Origin: Byssothecium circinans | Lineage: Eukaryota > Ascomycota > Dothideomycetes > Pleosporales > Massarinaceae | NCBI GenBank assembly: GCA_010015675.1 | Contig: ML976993.1 | Location: 686,864-750,863, forward strand | Length of the DNA: 64,000 nucleotides | Reading direction: 5' to 3' | Part shown: one piece after another, positions 50,831 to 62,452 of the stretch | Numbering within the stretch: position 1 is the stretch's first letter | How the letters are laid out: every line of letters begins with the position of its first letter | Translations under genes and position numbers: made by a program | The notes under the pieces: generated by a model | What the model was told of the DNA's origin: nothing | Databases searched by the model: none | The model's input: only the letters and a program-made list of their open reading frames with translations

Positions 50831-52064
50831 ATGGTCGTTCTCAGCAAGTCTCTTGCCCTCGCGGCTTCATTCTCCGTCGTTCTCGCTCATCCCGGCCATG
50901 ACGTTGGCGCTGAAGCTGCAGAGCGTTCTGAGTCTCTGAACAAGCTCCAGTACCGTTCATTGGCTCACTGCGCTGACAAGCTAAAAGCCCGTGGCATCGA
51001 GGCCGCCAACATTGCTCGTCGCAAGGCCGCTGTCAACACTCTCCGTGCTAAGCGATCGCTCAAGCCTCGGGATTTTGAAGATGTCCTGAACACTGACCAC
51101 AAGTCCAATGAGACGTACAGTGAGGATACTCCTGCCGATATCTTGTTCGGTAGTAATAACAGTTGCATCCTCACTCCTGAGGTCACTGAAGGACCTTACT
51201 GTGAGTAGGCGATGAAATTACAAGTTTGGAAACTCACTAACATCGAACAGATGTCTCTGGAGAGCTCGTTCGACGCGATGTGCGTGACGGACAGACTGGC
51301 GTCAGTCTGACATACGAGGTTCAGATCATCGATGTCACCACTTGCGACCCTTTGCCCGAAGTCTACCTCGAGCAGTGGGCTGCCAACGCTACAGTATGTA
51401 CAACTATACTCTTCCTTTCGCGGTTGCTTACCTTCCTAGGGTGTATATGGTGGTATCCCTGGCGGAAATGGCAATGGCATTTCGGACCCCAGCAACATCA
51501 ACAATACCGCTTTCCGCGGTATCCAAGGCAGTGACGCTGACGGAGTCGTGATTTTTGACACCATTTTCCCCGGCCACTACACCAACCGTACCGCCCACAT
51601 CCACGGTAAGCACATCTCCACTTTGCAGTACCTCATCGCCTGTCATATTGGCTACCTCGATGAATACTCCTCTAACAACACAAACAGTCCTCGCCCACCA
51701 CGACGCCACCCTCCTCCCTAACAACACCCTCAGCGGCGGCACAATCTCCCACGTCGGCCAACTCTTCTTCGACCAATCCCTCATCTCTCTCGTCGAAGCT
51801 ACCGCACCGTACAACACGAATACCCAGCCACTCACTACTAACGCACAAGATGGCATCTTTGCTGAGGAAGCTGCGACGACTGACCCTGTGCTTCATTACT
51901 CGCTTGTCGGCAACGATATCTCGGAGGGTTTGTTCGGCTGGATTGCTTTTGGTCTGGACCCTAGGATCCAGAAGAAAGTTAATGCGGCGGCTACATGGAC
52001 TGAGCATGGGGGCAAGCTTAACTCTAGAGGTCCTGGAGGACCGGGTGGGCCGCCCCCAAGTTGA
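50831..52064 (+). CDS. Secreted intradiol ring-cleavage dioxygenase-like protein
   Basis: Non-haem Fe(III) enzyme family that opens catechol-type rings between the hydroxyls; fungal secreted members act on extracellular aromatics. Four exons (50831-51200, 51251-51393, 51440-51605, 51688-52064), all phases agreeing, give 351 residues. The signal peptide is MVVLSKSLALAASFSVVLA, followed by HPGHD. The catalytic domain starts with TPEVTEGPYYVSGELVRRDV, rebuilt across intron 1, holding the first Tyr ligand. The remaining ligands fit FPGHYTNRTAHIHVLAHH (Tyr and two His). The C-terminus is Gly/Pro-rich. All four iron ligands are present. Start chosen because it directly precedes the signal peptide. 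Confidence 0.92.
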
Positions 52065-52935
52065 GGGTTTCCGCCGAAACCATAGAGCAGTGTATTGACG
52101 TCAAGGCTTCGAGCTAACTGAAGGAGGGTCGGTGAGTGATGCTGGAATGTTGGAGGCTAGCTAGTGATAGGCTGCGCATATTTTTGTTTGGAGATGAGAA
52201 AACTTTGAAAGTGCACGTAAGTTTGCTCAGGGGCGTGCGTTCCAGGTTAATTTTCGTATTGGCCATTCTGTCCGATTGGCTATTTCTTTTTGTTAGAAAA
52301 TAACCATCTACGATCACAACAAACTCATACTTGTAGTCTTAATCATAAAACCAACCCTATGAGTGTGAGTAATCGAATTGCCTAGCATCAATTCGTCTGT
52401 CATCAGGCAATGGCGTACAAAAGCTCATAAGGTCATCATATGACAAGCCTGACAATAAGTAAGTCAAGTAACCCTAGAGCCGTGACTTGACTTGCTTGGC
52501 GTTTTAAGAGGCTTCCAATTGACTTACTTGATTAGTTATCATTGAGAGGACTTGACTTCGTGAAGTACCTATCACTGACTTAGTTCACTTCGTGCCGTCA
52601 AGTCGTCAAGTCGCTAAACTAAGTCGACAAGTCAACTGGATTGTTGATAGGTTTATTATATAAGTCAGAAAGAACTACTGGTTAATGCATAAAAGGCTAT
52701 ACTTCTTCAATAAGACCATTAAATGGCGGGATGCAGGCTTGCGAAGCCGTTGGTATTTGAGCGTTTGCTCAATGTCACTAGCAGGGACTTAGCAGCACGC
52801 CGCAGACTATGTATTCTTCCCGACACCCCGTTAAGTCTCTAAACATATTCTGCACACTCGATATTGCCTCAACCCAACCTTGTCTTCATAGGACTATATT
52901 GCATCGATCAACTCTTCGTAAGCCAGTCAGTCAAC
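52065..52935. other. Intergenic with a cluster of AAGTCAAG motifs
   Basis: Apart from the repeat cluster at 52458-52640, no gene or structure is seen. Confidence 0.4.
52458..52640. repeat. Cluster of short CAAGTC/GACTTG repeats
   Basis: At least eight copies of the motif in both orientations occur within 180 bp, for example gtaagtcaagtaa, gacttgacttgc, gacttacttga, gacttgacttcg and gtcaagtcgtcaagtcg. Dense subterminal repeats of this kind are typical of DNA-transposon ends (for instance hAT type), but no partner end or transposase is visible. Confidence 0.55.
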
Positions 52936-53765
52936 ATGAACGCTCAACAACCGAAACTCCATCTCGCGAATGTCACTACTCACAACGAAGCGTTCTACCG
53001 CCTCAAACTCTTCTACGGAACGCTCCGTGGGCTCGAGAACACTGATCTCGACGTCCACCTCCGCACCATCAACCGCATCCGCACCGAGTTGGCCAATCTA
53101 GCTCTCACATTTGAGCGCTTTGCCAATGAGGTCTCCCAGGGGCCTCCCGAGAACGACAGGTTATACACTTATGGTGCGCGTGCTGAAATTAGGAGACTTC
53201 AATTGGGGCTAAACAAGTGTCACTCCGGGATTAGGCAGATTGATGATATCAAGCGGATCATTAGTTCAAGCAAGGGAAAAGCTGTCAGCAGGAATCCATG
53301 CAAGAACGCGTATACCCAGGATTCGGATGAGGAAGAGAAAGAGCAAGCCGAAGCTACTGGAAGCAAAGTCGTGAAGAGGCCTGCGGGAGCCCAAGGTAAT
53401 GATGAGGTAAAGAACAAGGTGAGCACTTGCCCGTTGTTGAAACTAATGGTGTGATATCAATGAAGATTCAAGGCACATTTGCTAACTCAGAACCTCCAAC
53501 ACAGGAGCCAGTCCATCCTTCCCCGGCTGCCGAGAATGAAGACACTGCCATCATGTACCAGAGCGCTACAGTACAGCCTCAAGACACCGCTACCAAGGAT
53601 CAGGTGGAGATTGGTGAGGACAGTGAGGAGTACGATATCATCGACAAGGAGGAAGTGGCAGACGTGGAAATTATGGCAGGCGAAAATCCCAAGCGGAGTA
53701 ACTGGTAAGCCCAACTCTTTCGAGCAACATGAGGGCTCACTAACAGTCACAGTATCGTGATGTAA
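52936..53765 (+). CDS. Unknown helical protein with predicted C-terminal CaaX box
   Basis: Three predicted exons (52936-53418, 53505-53704, 53753-53765) give 231 residues. The N-terminal 115 residues are helical (HNEAFYRLKLFYGTLRGLEN, RIRTELANLALTFERFANEV). A charged, disordered region rich in Glu, Ser and Lys follows. Intron 1 joins at phase 0 after VKNK. Intron 2 is 48 nt with donor GTAAGC, branch CTAAC and acceptor CACAG; it splits a Cys codon (TG/T). The last exon of 13 nt adds Ile-Val-Met and the stop, so the protein ends SNCIVM, a good farnesylation CaaX motif. Without this splice the frame would end SNW. No family recognised. Confidence 0.6.
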
Positions 53766-53966
53766 ACATATTGTCACACACCTGCAGGGCTCTCAGAACG
53801 AATTCGATACCTGATGAGCTCAAGGTTTTGGATGGAGTTTTCTTGGGTGGATGGTGGGAAACTATTCGAGCGGACTACATAGTTGTTCGAAGCAAGAAAA
53901 GCCTCTGCAGGCGATGAGACGGATGTGCTGATCAAGTGGAAATTGATTGCAAGTGAGGAATTGTGA

Positions 53967-54158
53967 CTATGCGTTTAGTCGGCTGCGTGGGCCCCTCACA
54001 TAATCGATGCCTTTCAGCATTTCCTTATAAAGAGAATCAGACCAATCTAAATAGGGAAGTGCTGCCTTCGCCTCTCGCGCCTTCACTTCTGATGCAATCT
54101 TCTTGCAGTTTCCAGTGCGCTCTTGCCACACATTGTCTTTTGGACCTGCCTTTGACAT
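53967..54158 (-). CDS. Possible small protein or exon
   Basis: A 63-residue frame, MSKAGPKDNVWQERTGNCKK at its start and GIDYVRGPRSRLNA at its end, has protein-like composition with Lys/Glu helices. No partner exon or motif was found, so it may be a gene fragment. Confidence 0.3.
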   Translation of the reverse strand: MSKAGPKDNVWQERTGNCKKIASEVKAREAKAALPYLDWSDSLYKEMLKGIDYVRGPRSRLNA

Positions 54159-54315
54159 TCCTTACTGTTATCGCCCTCGACATGCCCAATTCTCCTCCAC
54201 TTCACTGCCATCACAACGTCTGCAACAGCTGTAACATTCGTCTACTATTCTAGAGCTCAACTGTTTTCGAATAGCTCCACTATCCATTCACTATTCTCAT
54301 TACATTCTCGTCGCT

Positions 54316-55032
54316 ATGTCCGCCTTCGAGAGCCCCGACTTCGACGCTCTCGCCCAGCAGTTGAAAGATATCAGCGAGAAAATGCGCCTGTGCGCCGACA
54401 TGCCCAACGCTCAAGCCGCCAGTCAACTCTCCGATGACCTCAATGACATCCAGATCCGTTTGCGCCACGTTGATAGAGTCCTCAACAACGTTCATGAGAC
54501 TATTCAGAAGCTTACGGCGTCCCAGATAAGGATCGAAGCCGCGTATGTGACATTCAGTCTTCTGCACACTTTTCACTAACCATATCAGGGCCAAGAATGC
54601 TTGCGCCGTCGCCCAGAACAAACGCATGGGGCAACTCCGTCTTATGCCACTGGTCAACATATGCACCGGCGAACCAATCCCCGATTTCCCCGAGTTTGGG
54701 AGCCTTATCCCCGACTTAACTGGTATACTGCTCAGACAATGTTGTTATCGCTGCAATTCTTGACACTAACGCTCCGTTTAGAAGATCAACTGCGAGGAAT
54801 CTTCGATGCTCTCGGTATGCAAATTCTCGACAATGACGTTAACATTCTCCGGAAATATCTTGCTCTTGTGGTTGGCTTTGATCAACCATGCGCGGAGTTG
54901 GATGCACACAAACTGGAATACCCGTCACTCGATCAGAGAATCGAAGACCCTACGCACCGCGCATCGATGTTGACAGCAGAACACCGACCCTCAACGGTGT
55001 TTTCTTCCGATTGTTACAATACTCTGGGGTGA
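54316..55032 (+). CDS. Unknown helical protein
   Basis: Three exons (54316-54542, 54589-54722, 54782-55032), phases 2 and 1 matching, give 203 residues. The first exon is a heptad-like helix (FDALAQQLKDISEKMRLCAD, DIQIRLRHVDRVLNN). Exon 2 carries RLMPLVNICTGEPIPDFPEF, a motif of the 'phenylalanine-proline spaced' kind often seen in lineage-specific fungal proteins of this size. Exon 3 is mixed. It resembles the neighbour at 52936 in size and early coiled-coil layout, but no sequence relation was shown. Confidence 0.65.
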
Positions 55033-55214
55033 TGGGCTGGATTTAGCATAATGTGCACAGTGCTCTTGATGGTATCTTGGATACTCGCAAAGGCGCTTTG
55101 GAAAGGACTTGTGGGTGGTCCTAGGCTCCATGTAATTATTTAGTATAACGTAGATGCAAAAACAAAATTACAATCAAGACTTGTGACACCTCTAGTCTGG
55201 CTAGCGATGTACGA

Positions 55215-56754
55215 TCAGCTTTGAATCGGTGTAAAAGTATTCTCACCATCTTCCTGCGATATTGCTTCATATCCAGAGCTCTCCTTACACCCCATCACCA
55301 TTCCAACAACGACCGCAAAGATTCCACCAGCAACGATGAATGGTAAACCCAACCAGATACCTCCAGCCCTCAGGCCAGCACCATATAGTGCCGCATATAC
55401 CGGCCCCGACACCGAGCCGCCGATATTGCGCATGATCGTAATCGCGGAGTAGGCGATGCTGACCTCATTCGCATCTACCATGTTTGTAGCAAGAGAGCGG
55501 AGGAGGGAATCTTGACCTGCTCCCGATGCTATTATAATCAAGCCTACAGGATGAAGTCAGAACGAGTGGTGATGGGATGCTAGGAATGGATGGGAGGAGC
55601 ATACCTAATATTGCTATCCCAGCAACGGGCGCGAAAGCGATGCATATGCATCCGACAGCCAAAGCAGCAATACTTGCTTGCGCAGTGTACTTATTATTGT
55701 AAAAAGCCGACAGTCCACGCTTTGAAAGAAAGGACGTGAGGAGTGGGAGGAGTAGAATGAGCGAGACGAACTCGAACGCCATCTCCATCGAATTCAACAT
55801 GTTAGCCTGAAGATTTTCGTCAGTAAAAGTTACAAAAGCTCCATGGCCTGCACTTACATCCGCAAAACTCCACCCATACCGCTTCGACACATAAATAATC
55901 ATCAACAAGCCCACGCTATCCCCCGCAAGCTGACACAAAAAGCACGACGCGAGAAGGATCAGCACTCGTCCATTCCTCACAACCATTCCTCGCGCTTGCT
56001 TCCCCAACGTCCGCGCCGCTCCGGTCCACGCACTCCATTGTACAACCGCGCTTTCCCCATCTCCCTCATCTACACAAGCCTCCTCTTCACCAGCTCCAAC
56101 GGTTTTCGGAATCATTATCGCCACCGCCGCCGCAAGCCCCAAACTCACATTCCCCACCGACCAAGCGACCCACGCCCCTCCCCCCTTCATCAACACCCCC
56201 GCCATCGCATACCCCAAAATCGACGCCCCCACACCCGCAGCCCTCACCCTAAAAAAAACCCGCGTCCGATCCCGCGCATCCACCACTTTCGCGATAATAA
56301 CATGCAACAGCGTAACGATGACGGTCGTCCCACCCCCAATCAAGCTAAAAAAGAAATGCAGCCACACAAGCCTGATAAGGAAAATAGCAGGGAACCAGCA
56401 TATCAAGAAGGGCCATGATTCTTCGAGAAGTACGCCGAGGAGCGCGAGCGAGAGGATGCGGTTATGGCCTAGATGGTCTGCGAGGGCGCTGAAGGGGATG
56501 GCGAGGAGGGAGGGGATGATGATGGAGAGGCGCTCGATGCCGATTAGGAAGGCGAGTTCTTGTTGTATTGGTGCGGTTTTGCAGTCTTGAGTATCTTCAC
56601 GGTTGGGCTTGTGGTTGTTGCTGTTATTGTTGTTGTGGTAGAAGGATTGGCAGATGACGCGCTCGTAGATTTCGATGCGCGGGGCGGGTTGGAGGGATTC
56701 GCCGAAGAGGAAGAGGAAAGCTGTTAGGTAGATGAGGGGGAGGATGTTCTTCAT
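55215..56754 (-). CDS. Major facilitator superfamily transporter
   Basis: Twelve-helix membrane transporter of 475 residues from three exons (56754-55858, 55806-55605, 55543-55215). The first helix is LPLIYLTAFLFLFG. The loop after it holds a low-complexity HNNNNSNNH tract. The TM2-3 region reads IPFSALADHLGHNRIL, the MFS motif A equivalent. Intron 1 is 51 nt, keeps frame and has no stop, giving YGWSFADANMLNSMEMA when removed. Intron 2 is phase 1 (ILGLIIIASGAGQDSL). The C-terminus is short and acidic. The sequence resembles fungal drug/metabolite exporters; substrate unknown. The start is the Met just before the first helix. Confidence 0.88.
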
Positions 56755-57230
56755 TTCTCTATTTACGGGGGAGGTGAAGAATGGATGGGGGTTAACGGGA
56801 TGGGAAGGAGGGTTTTGGAGGGCGAAAAATTGGTGAATACGAGTATGATTCCACACACAGTATGCAGGTAGACGAGATTTTCGTAGGGGTAAATCGTAAA
56901 AACATGGGTCTAGTCTGTGTTGGGTCTAGATGGAACTTTTTTAACCGAGGCCGATATGGATTGGGAGACGGAGAATGAGAACGAAAACTTGGTGAAGCAA
57001 AGTTTTGAACCGTTGCAGTGAAAAGGGAGGATGATAAGGCGGGTACATGACGCAATGAAGGCTCTTGAAGGAGGTTGACATGGAAATACATAAACACGAC
57101 GCCCGCCGAGGATCCACTAAACCCGATTCGTCATCCGTTTAGAACATTCCTCTGAGAAGTCGTCATCAATTTCGGAACTGTCCGCTGGTGAATAGCGTCG
57201 TTGTGGCCCTTGTTCTATTGAGCATCATTG
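56755..57230. other. Intergenic, no gene seen
   Basis: 5' leader of the MFS gene plus 3' flank of the next minus-strand gene. Nothing notable. Confidence 0.4.
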
Positions 57231-58687
57231 TCACTCCTCGTTGTCGCTTACGAGAGCCAGTGATTGCCGCTTCAACCTCTTCCTAACATCCTTGCGCTGC
57301 TCAAGAAACTTTGCTTTCTGTTTCGTGAGAGCTTGCCTGCGTAGCTCAATCGCGTCAAGCTCGTCATCCAGCTCATTAAGTTGCTTTGTCAGATTGCGAT
57401 CCTCATGAATGGTTTCCTCGATATCGTCAAATTGAGCTTGTTCGGCAGTCCGCTTTCTGCTCGCGCTCGCTCTAGGGGGACTGGGGTCCTTGAAACTCTG
57501 GTGTAGAGAGCGCGTAGTGGCTTCCGAGTCATCCTTCGAAACGGGGCGCTCACGGAGCGTAGATTGTATACCCTCTTCATCGACCAACCCATCCCTCAGC
57601 CTGCCAACATGTTTGGGCTTTGAAGCAGCTGGACCCATGCGTTGGGAGACGTACGCGAGCATGTCGCGGAACTGATCGGGATAGTCTTCGATCTCTGCCA
57701 AGACGTTCTTGGCTACACCGGCGGCAATGAAGTACCACGTGACGAGGACGGTTAGGCGGGCCTCTTCTTGTTTGTTGATTGAGGTAGCGTCTTTCTTGTA
57801 CGTCTTGTTGAAGGGATGCAAGATGCGCTGGCTCGCAAACGATTCCGTAGGAAGCGAATGCGTCCTGCCCTTGGTCCCTTGGAAGAAGAAGCGGATCTCT
57901 GCGTTGTTCCCGGTGTGGCGGAAAAAAGCGTGGATATCGTGACCATCTCTTTTGCCTACGAATAGGGCGTTGGTCTGAGTTGAGAACTGCATTTCACTGA
58001 TGGTTGGGATATTGTCGAGGTAGTGCAATTCGTTGTTGTCGGCTAGGATTTTGACCAGTTTCTCATGGTCAGCTGATTTGACTCGGAAGCTGCGGGGGCG
58101 TAAGACTGGCTCATGGCGTTCTTCTTCTTCACTTTCATTCTCCTCTTCGTCTGTTTCGTCGACCGTCGACCTTTCTGACCCTTGTCTGCGTCCAGAAGTA
58201 GACTCCTTTGCTCTCTGTATCTGTAGCAATCCGCGCTTCATCATTTTACCTGAGAAAAAACCGTGAGCAGTTGTTTCCCAAGCCAAAGGGTAAGGAGCTT
58301 ACCCATATAGTCACCGTCTCCCCCCAAACCTGAGCGCACCACTTTCGCCTCGTAGAAGTAGAACTTGATAAACAGTGACAGGATCCTCGTCTGCTTTGGA
58401 GCCAGCATAGGGGTGTTGAGCCATTTGAACGGCTCTACAAGGTCTTTTCGGATAACGCTCTCTTGTGTGAGTCTCTTGTCGCCTATCGCAAATTGCAATA
58501 AAGGCATCCTCTGCTGCCCGGTCATAATCGCGATAGAAACGAGAATAGGCTCTTCGGATTGGTGGCCGATGACGAGCGCTTTGGGCGGAGAGGCATTTGG
58601 ATAATGGACCCATTCCATGCTGTTCGCACTTGGTAGAAGCTTGAGAAGGCTGGGGTCCAGCCTTGCTTTGACAGCGGCCAGAGTCAT
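57231..58687 (-). CDS. Unknown two-exon protein with C-terminal coiled coil
   Basis: Two exons (58687-58303, 58249-57231), phase 1 join giving GDYMGKMMKRGLLQ, encode 467 residues. Residues 1-130 look like a folded alpha/beta domain (EWVHYPNASPPKALVIGHQS, SLFIKFYFYEAKVVRSGLGG). A short acidic region follows (DETDEEENESEEEERHE), then another folded block (FSTQTNALFVGKRDGHDIHA; TVLVTWYFIAAGVAKNV). The last 70 residues are a strong coiled coil (LNELDDELDAIELRRQAL, then KQKAKFLEQRKDVRKRLK). No family recognised; layout would fit a chromatin or scaffold protein, by inference only. Confidence 0.68.
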
Positions 58688-59706
58688 CTTGGCGTTGATG
58701 GGATCTGTTTTGGAGAAAGTGGAGAGCTAGAGTGTTCCAAGGTTGCAAGCGTACGGGAAGTTGTGTGAGGTGTTTGCCGGCGCAAGCTCGTTGATTGGTC
58801 TCAAAGACAATGCGACACGGCGAGGAGCGGCGGCGGCTAGACGCAGCTCTGGTGTTCTAGGTGTGACTTATGAGACATTCCAAACAAAGGGTTGTGCTGC
58901 TGAATGCTAATGGCAGATGTGCAATATGTAAGAGTAGCTGAATGATGAGGGAGCGACGGCCTGTTGCCGAGTAACAGAGAATAGGAGCCGTGCGTAAGCT
59001 AAGCGCTTTAGGACGCGCTCACGTGCTTCTACTTATTTTCCATATAACAACAAGTACGTGCGACGTTCATTGTCAGAACAAACGTAACTACTTGCTACGA
59101 CACAGATATTGAAACCTTTAGACATGAGTCTCATGAGGTACCCACGTTGCGACTTCTCATCTCAAAAGGCTAAGGTTCAGGGATAGCGTGCCTCGATATT
59201 CTGACTTCCCGACCTCAACCTCACGACCTCATCCTGTAGCCAGAACAACGGTATCGCAACCTCATGCCCAATAAATGACCTTCGTCGACTTGTCTGAAGG
59301 GTCGCACCACCAAAGCCTCCTATTACCAAGCTTTCCAAGCCGCGATAAGCCCCGCAGATCATACGATGCCGCGAGAGGAAGCCTGTTCAAGCTTTGCCAA
59401 TCAATCACTAAGCTTTAGATACCCATGCCCAACCTCCAGTATTACCGCGGCGATTCTAACTCCATCAGGCCAGAGGATGTAAGGGGGAGAACCCCTCCTT
59501 CCCCAATCGTGGGGCATCACCGTGGGTTCCTTGGTATGACTTACTCGTTTTGGGCCGCGCATATGGAGCTCGCGCATCTCACGGCTTGTTTTCCATGTCA
59601 ATATCTTAAAGGTAAAGGCAACGTTTAGCGGGTTCCAAAGTCTATAAACTGACGGCTTTTCTTCATTTTCTCTTGCTGAATTGTCTCTCCGAGGTAGTCC
59701 GCAACC
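58688..59706. other. Intergenic with protease promoter
   Basis: About 1 kb between divergently transcribed genes. TATAAA at 59643 is the only element seen. No gene supported. Confidence 0.4.
59643..59648 (+). promoter_or_regulatory. TATA box of sedolisin gene
   Basis: TATAAA 64 nt before the ATG at 59707. Confidence 0.55.
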
Positions 59707-61505
59707 ATGTTTCCCCTTGCCGCGCTCAGTGCGGCCCTCCTCTCCACCCGTGCCTTCGCACGACCAACCAGCAATTTCGTCATTGAGAAACTTGAGTCCC
59801 CTTCCGTCGGATGGGTGAAGGATTCCTCTGCCTACGTCGATAAAGATGCAACTACTATCACTCTCAAAATACACCTGGCGAATCAGAACATGGACAAGTT
59901 TCACGAACGCGCTATGAATATCGCCACTCCAGGTCATGCAGAGTACGGCAACCACCTTTCGCACCGCGAGATCCTGGATATGATTGCGCCGAGACAGGAG
60001 TCGTCTGACCTGGTCATGAACTGGCTCAACGAGTCGGTGCTGGGAGAGGAGGCAAAGGTGTCTTTGCTGGGTGACTATGTCACCGTGGATGCGAGCGTGA
60101 ATGCGGTAGAGAAACTGCTCAATGCAGAGTACAGCACCTTTCGTACGTCGCTCTCCGCCTTCATTTTTAATTAAAATGAATGCACAGTGTCGTGCCAAAC
60201 TTTTGGGGAGTTTCTAGGGTACAATCTGACAGAATCAGTGCGCTCAGGTACGCCTGAAAAGACGCTCCGCACCCTCTCATACAGCCTTCCCTCCGTTCTC
60301 ACGGGCCATGTGGACATGGTCCAGCCGACGACCTTCTTCGGTCTGCAACATCTGCGCTCCACAATCTCTGAGCATCACCCCATCGATGACAGCGAAGTGG
60401 AGATGAGCATCGATGAAGTCCAGGCAGTTCTCGGCTGCACCGGCACCCGCATTACACCAACGTGCCTCGCGAACCTATACAATTTCGCTTCTGCTGCAAA
60501 CCAGTCCACAGGTCTACTAGGCGTCGCCGGATTCCTCGAAGAATACGCGATCAAATCGGACTTTACTACTTTTTTAAACAGCTACGCCTACTTCTCCAAC
60601 AAAGCAAAGACGTTTACCTGCACGGGCGTCAACAAGGGCACGTGCCCGAACTCTCCTGCCGGCGTCGAGGCGAACCTGGACGTGCAGTATGCAGGAAGTA
60701 TTTCGAGTTCAGTGCCTATGACTTACTACAGCACTGCCGGGCGCGGACAATGGGTAGGCTCAGGGACTAACACAAATGAACCCTACCTTGAGTTTTAAAC
60801 TATCTCCTCGCGCTGCCAGATGCTTCACTGCCAAATACACTATCCATCTCCTACGGCGATGACGAAGCCACTGTCCCCGTGGCTTATGTACAAAACGCCT
60901 GCAACCTATTTTCCCAACTCGGAGCCCGCGGCGTCTCGATCCTAATCTCCTCAGGCGATTCAGGAGTTGGAAGTACCTGCAAACTCAACCGAAAGTCGTC
61001 CTTCACAACCGCATTTCCCGCTGCATGGTCCCGCGGTGGCGGCGGTTTCTCTGAAATCTTTGCCCGCCCTTCCTACCAAGAATCCACCGTCTCTAACTGG
61101 CTCACCAAAGACACCACGCACAGCTCCGTGGCACAGTACTTTAACGCCTCCGGCCGCGCATACCCCGACATCTCCGCGCAAGCCACGAACTTCGTCATCG
61201 TCGTCAGCGGAGGCGCGACTTCAGTTTCCGGGACCTCCTGCTCGGCGCCCACCACAGCGGGAATCTTCCAATTGCTTAACAGCGCGCGGATCAAGGCTGG
61301 GAAAAAGGGACTTGGGTTTTTGAACCCGTGGTTGTATGGTACGGTGAGTAGTGGGTTTACGGATATTACGAGTGGGAAGATTACGGGGTGTAGTGGGGTT
61401 ATTTCGAATGCCGGGTTTAGTGCGGTGAGTGGATGGGATCCGGCAACAGGGTTGGGCACGCCGGATTATGGGAAGTTGATTGCTATTGCTACGGCGACTG
61501 CTTGA
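59707..61505 (+). pseudogene. Sedolisin / tripeptidyl peptidase (S53), one-base frameshift
   Basis: Secreted acid serine-carboxyl protease. Signal peptide MFPLAALSAALLSTRAFA, then the pro-kumamolisin domain (GHAEYGNHLSHREILDM). The first intron starts at 60143; the acceptor at 60217 gives STFRYNLTESV, closer to the family than the one at 60187. The catalytic domain has GVEANLDVQY (Glu and Asp of the triad), SSGDSGVGSTC (oxyanion Asp) and SGTSCSAPTTAG (Ser), plus the Ca-site region GWDPATGLGTPDYG. At 60793-60796 a run of four T, where five would keep frame, makes a stop after NEPYLEF; translation resumes in the next frame with NYLLALPDASLPNTLSISYG. All catalytic residues persist, so the break is recent or a sequencing error. 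Confidence 0.85.
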
Positions 61506-62452
61506 GGAGGTTTTATTTTTTGGAGATTAGGTGTATATAGATGGAATGAGGATCCCCTTGGACATCGATGAGCGTGTTATTATGAGCTCTAATGTTTCAC
61601 CCATACCTATCTCCGCTCGTGCACAATTCTCTATCAAAATGCTGGACTGGACACGCTTCCATACCTCTATATTCAGAGCCACCTGCATAGTCTGGCCCGT
61701 AGAGGTGGACGTGACTAAGTTCCCGAGGTCGTCTCGTTTGGCGAATATCTGGGGATTGCATAGGCACGTGACTTAAGGTCGGTGGGTTGATCCTGAGCTG
61801 TTGAGATATTTCTGTGGCACGCAGATAAGAGTAGATCTGAGGGCAGAGTCAATTGTCTCATTAATGATAGTAGCTGTTCGTGCACGTCGCACTGTGTTGG
61901 AAACGCAAGTCCTCCGAAATGCGGATTACTAAGCTAGCGTGGGCCGGATCCGCCGACCTGAGAGGCGACACGCCTGCTCTCGTCCCTCACAGCCGCCATG
62001 CATCACTCAACGGCCGCCTCGACCCTAGCACTGCCTCACCCAGTGCGGCCATTATATATTTCATGCCCCTTTCACAGGCAACCTATCTTGAGCTCGAATT
62101 GTATTATTCACAGTCTGCATGCACGCACTCAGTCAGTTGCGGCGGCACGGGCCTACCTCCGATTTTCCTGTTTTGATGCTGATATTGCGAGCCCGTCATT
62201 CCACCAAAACTGCGTGGCAATGCGATCGAAGCCGCTAAGCCAGTTTCCAGCTCTGCGTTCTCACGTCTGATTCGATGAATAACTCATTACAGCTTTGCTG
62301 CCTTAAACACCTTCATGAGTTCATATACTCGGGCGTCAATGGCATACTGCATCATGCATTATCTGCATTTTCACTTGAACATACTCCTTCGGGAACCAGT
62401 TCACATTCAGATCGATCTTGGCTGTCACCGCAAGGACGGGAGTCATCACATC
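61506..62452. other. Intergenic, no gene seen
   Basis: Between the protease and the broken regulator gene. No convincing frame or repeat. Confidence 0.4.

Noticed and set aside
59401..60198. 265-codon minus-strand frame over the protease 5' end
   Set aside because: Antisense to the signal peptide and pro-domain of the sedolisin; composition not protein-like.
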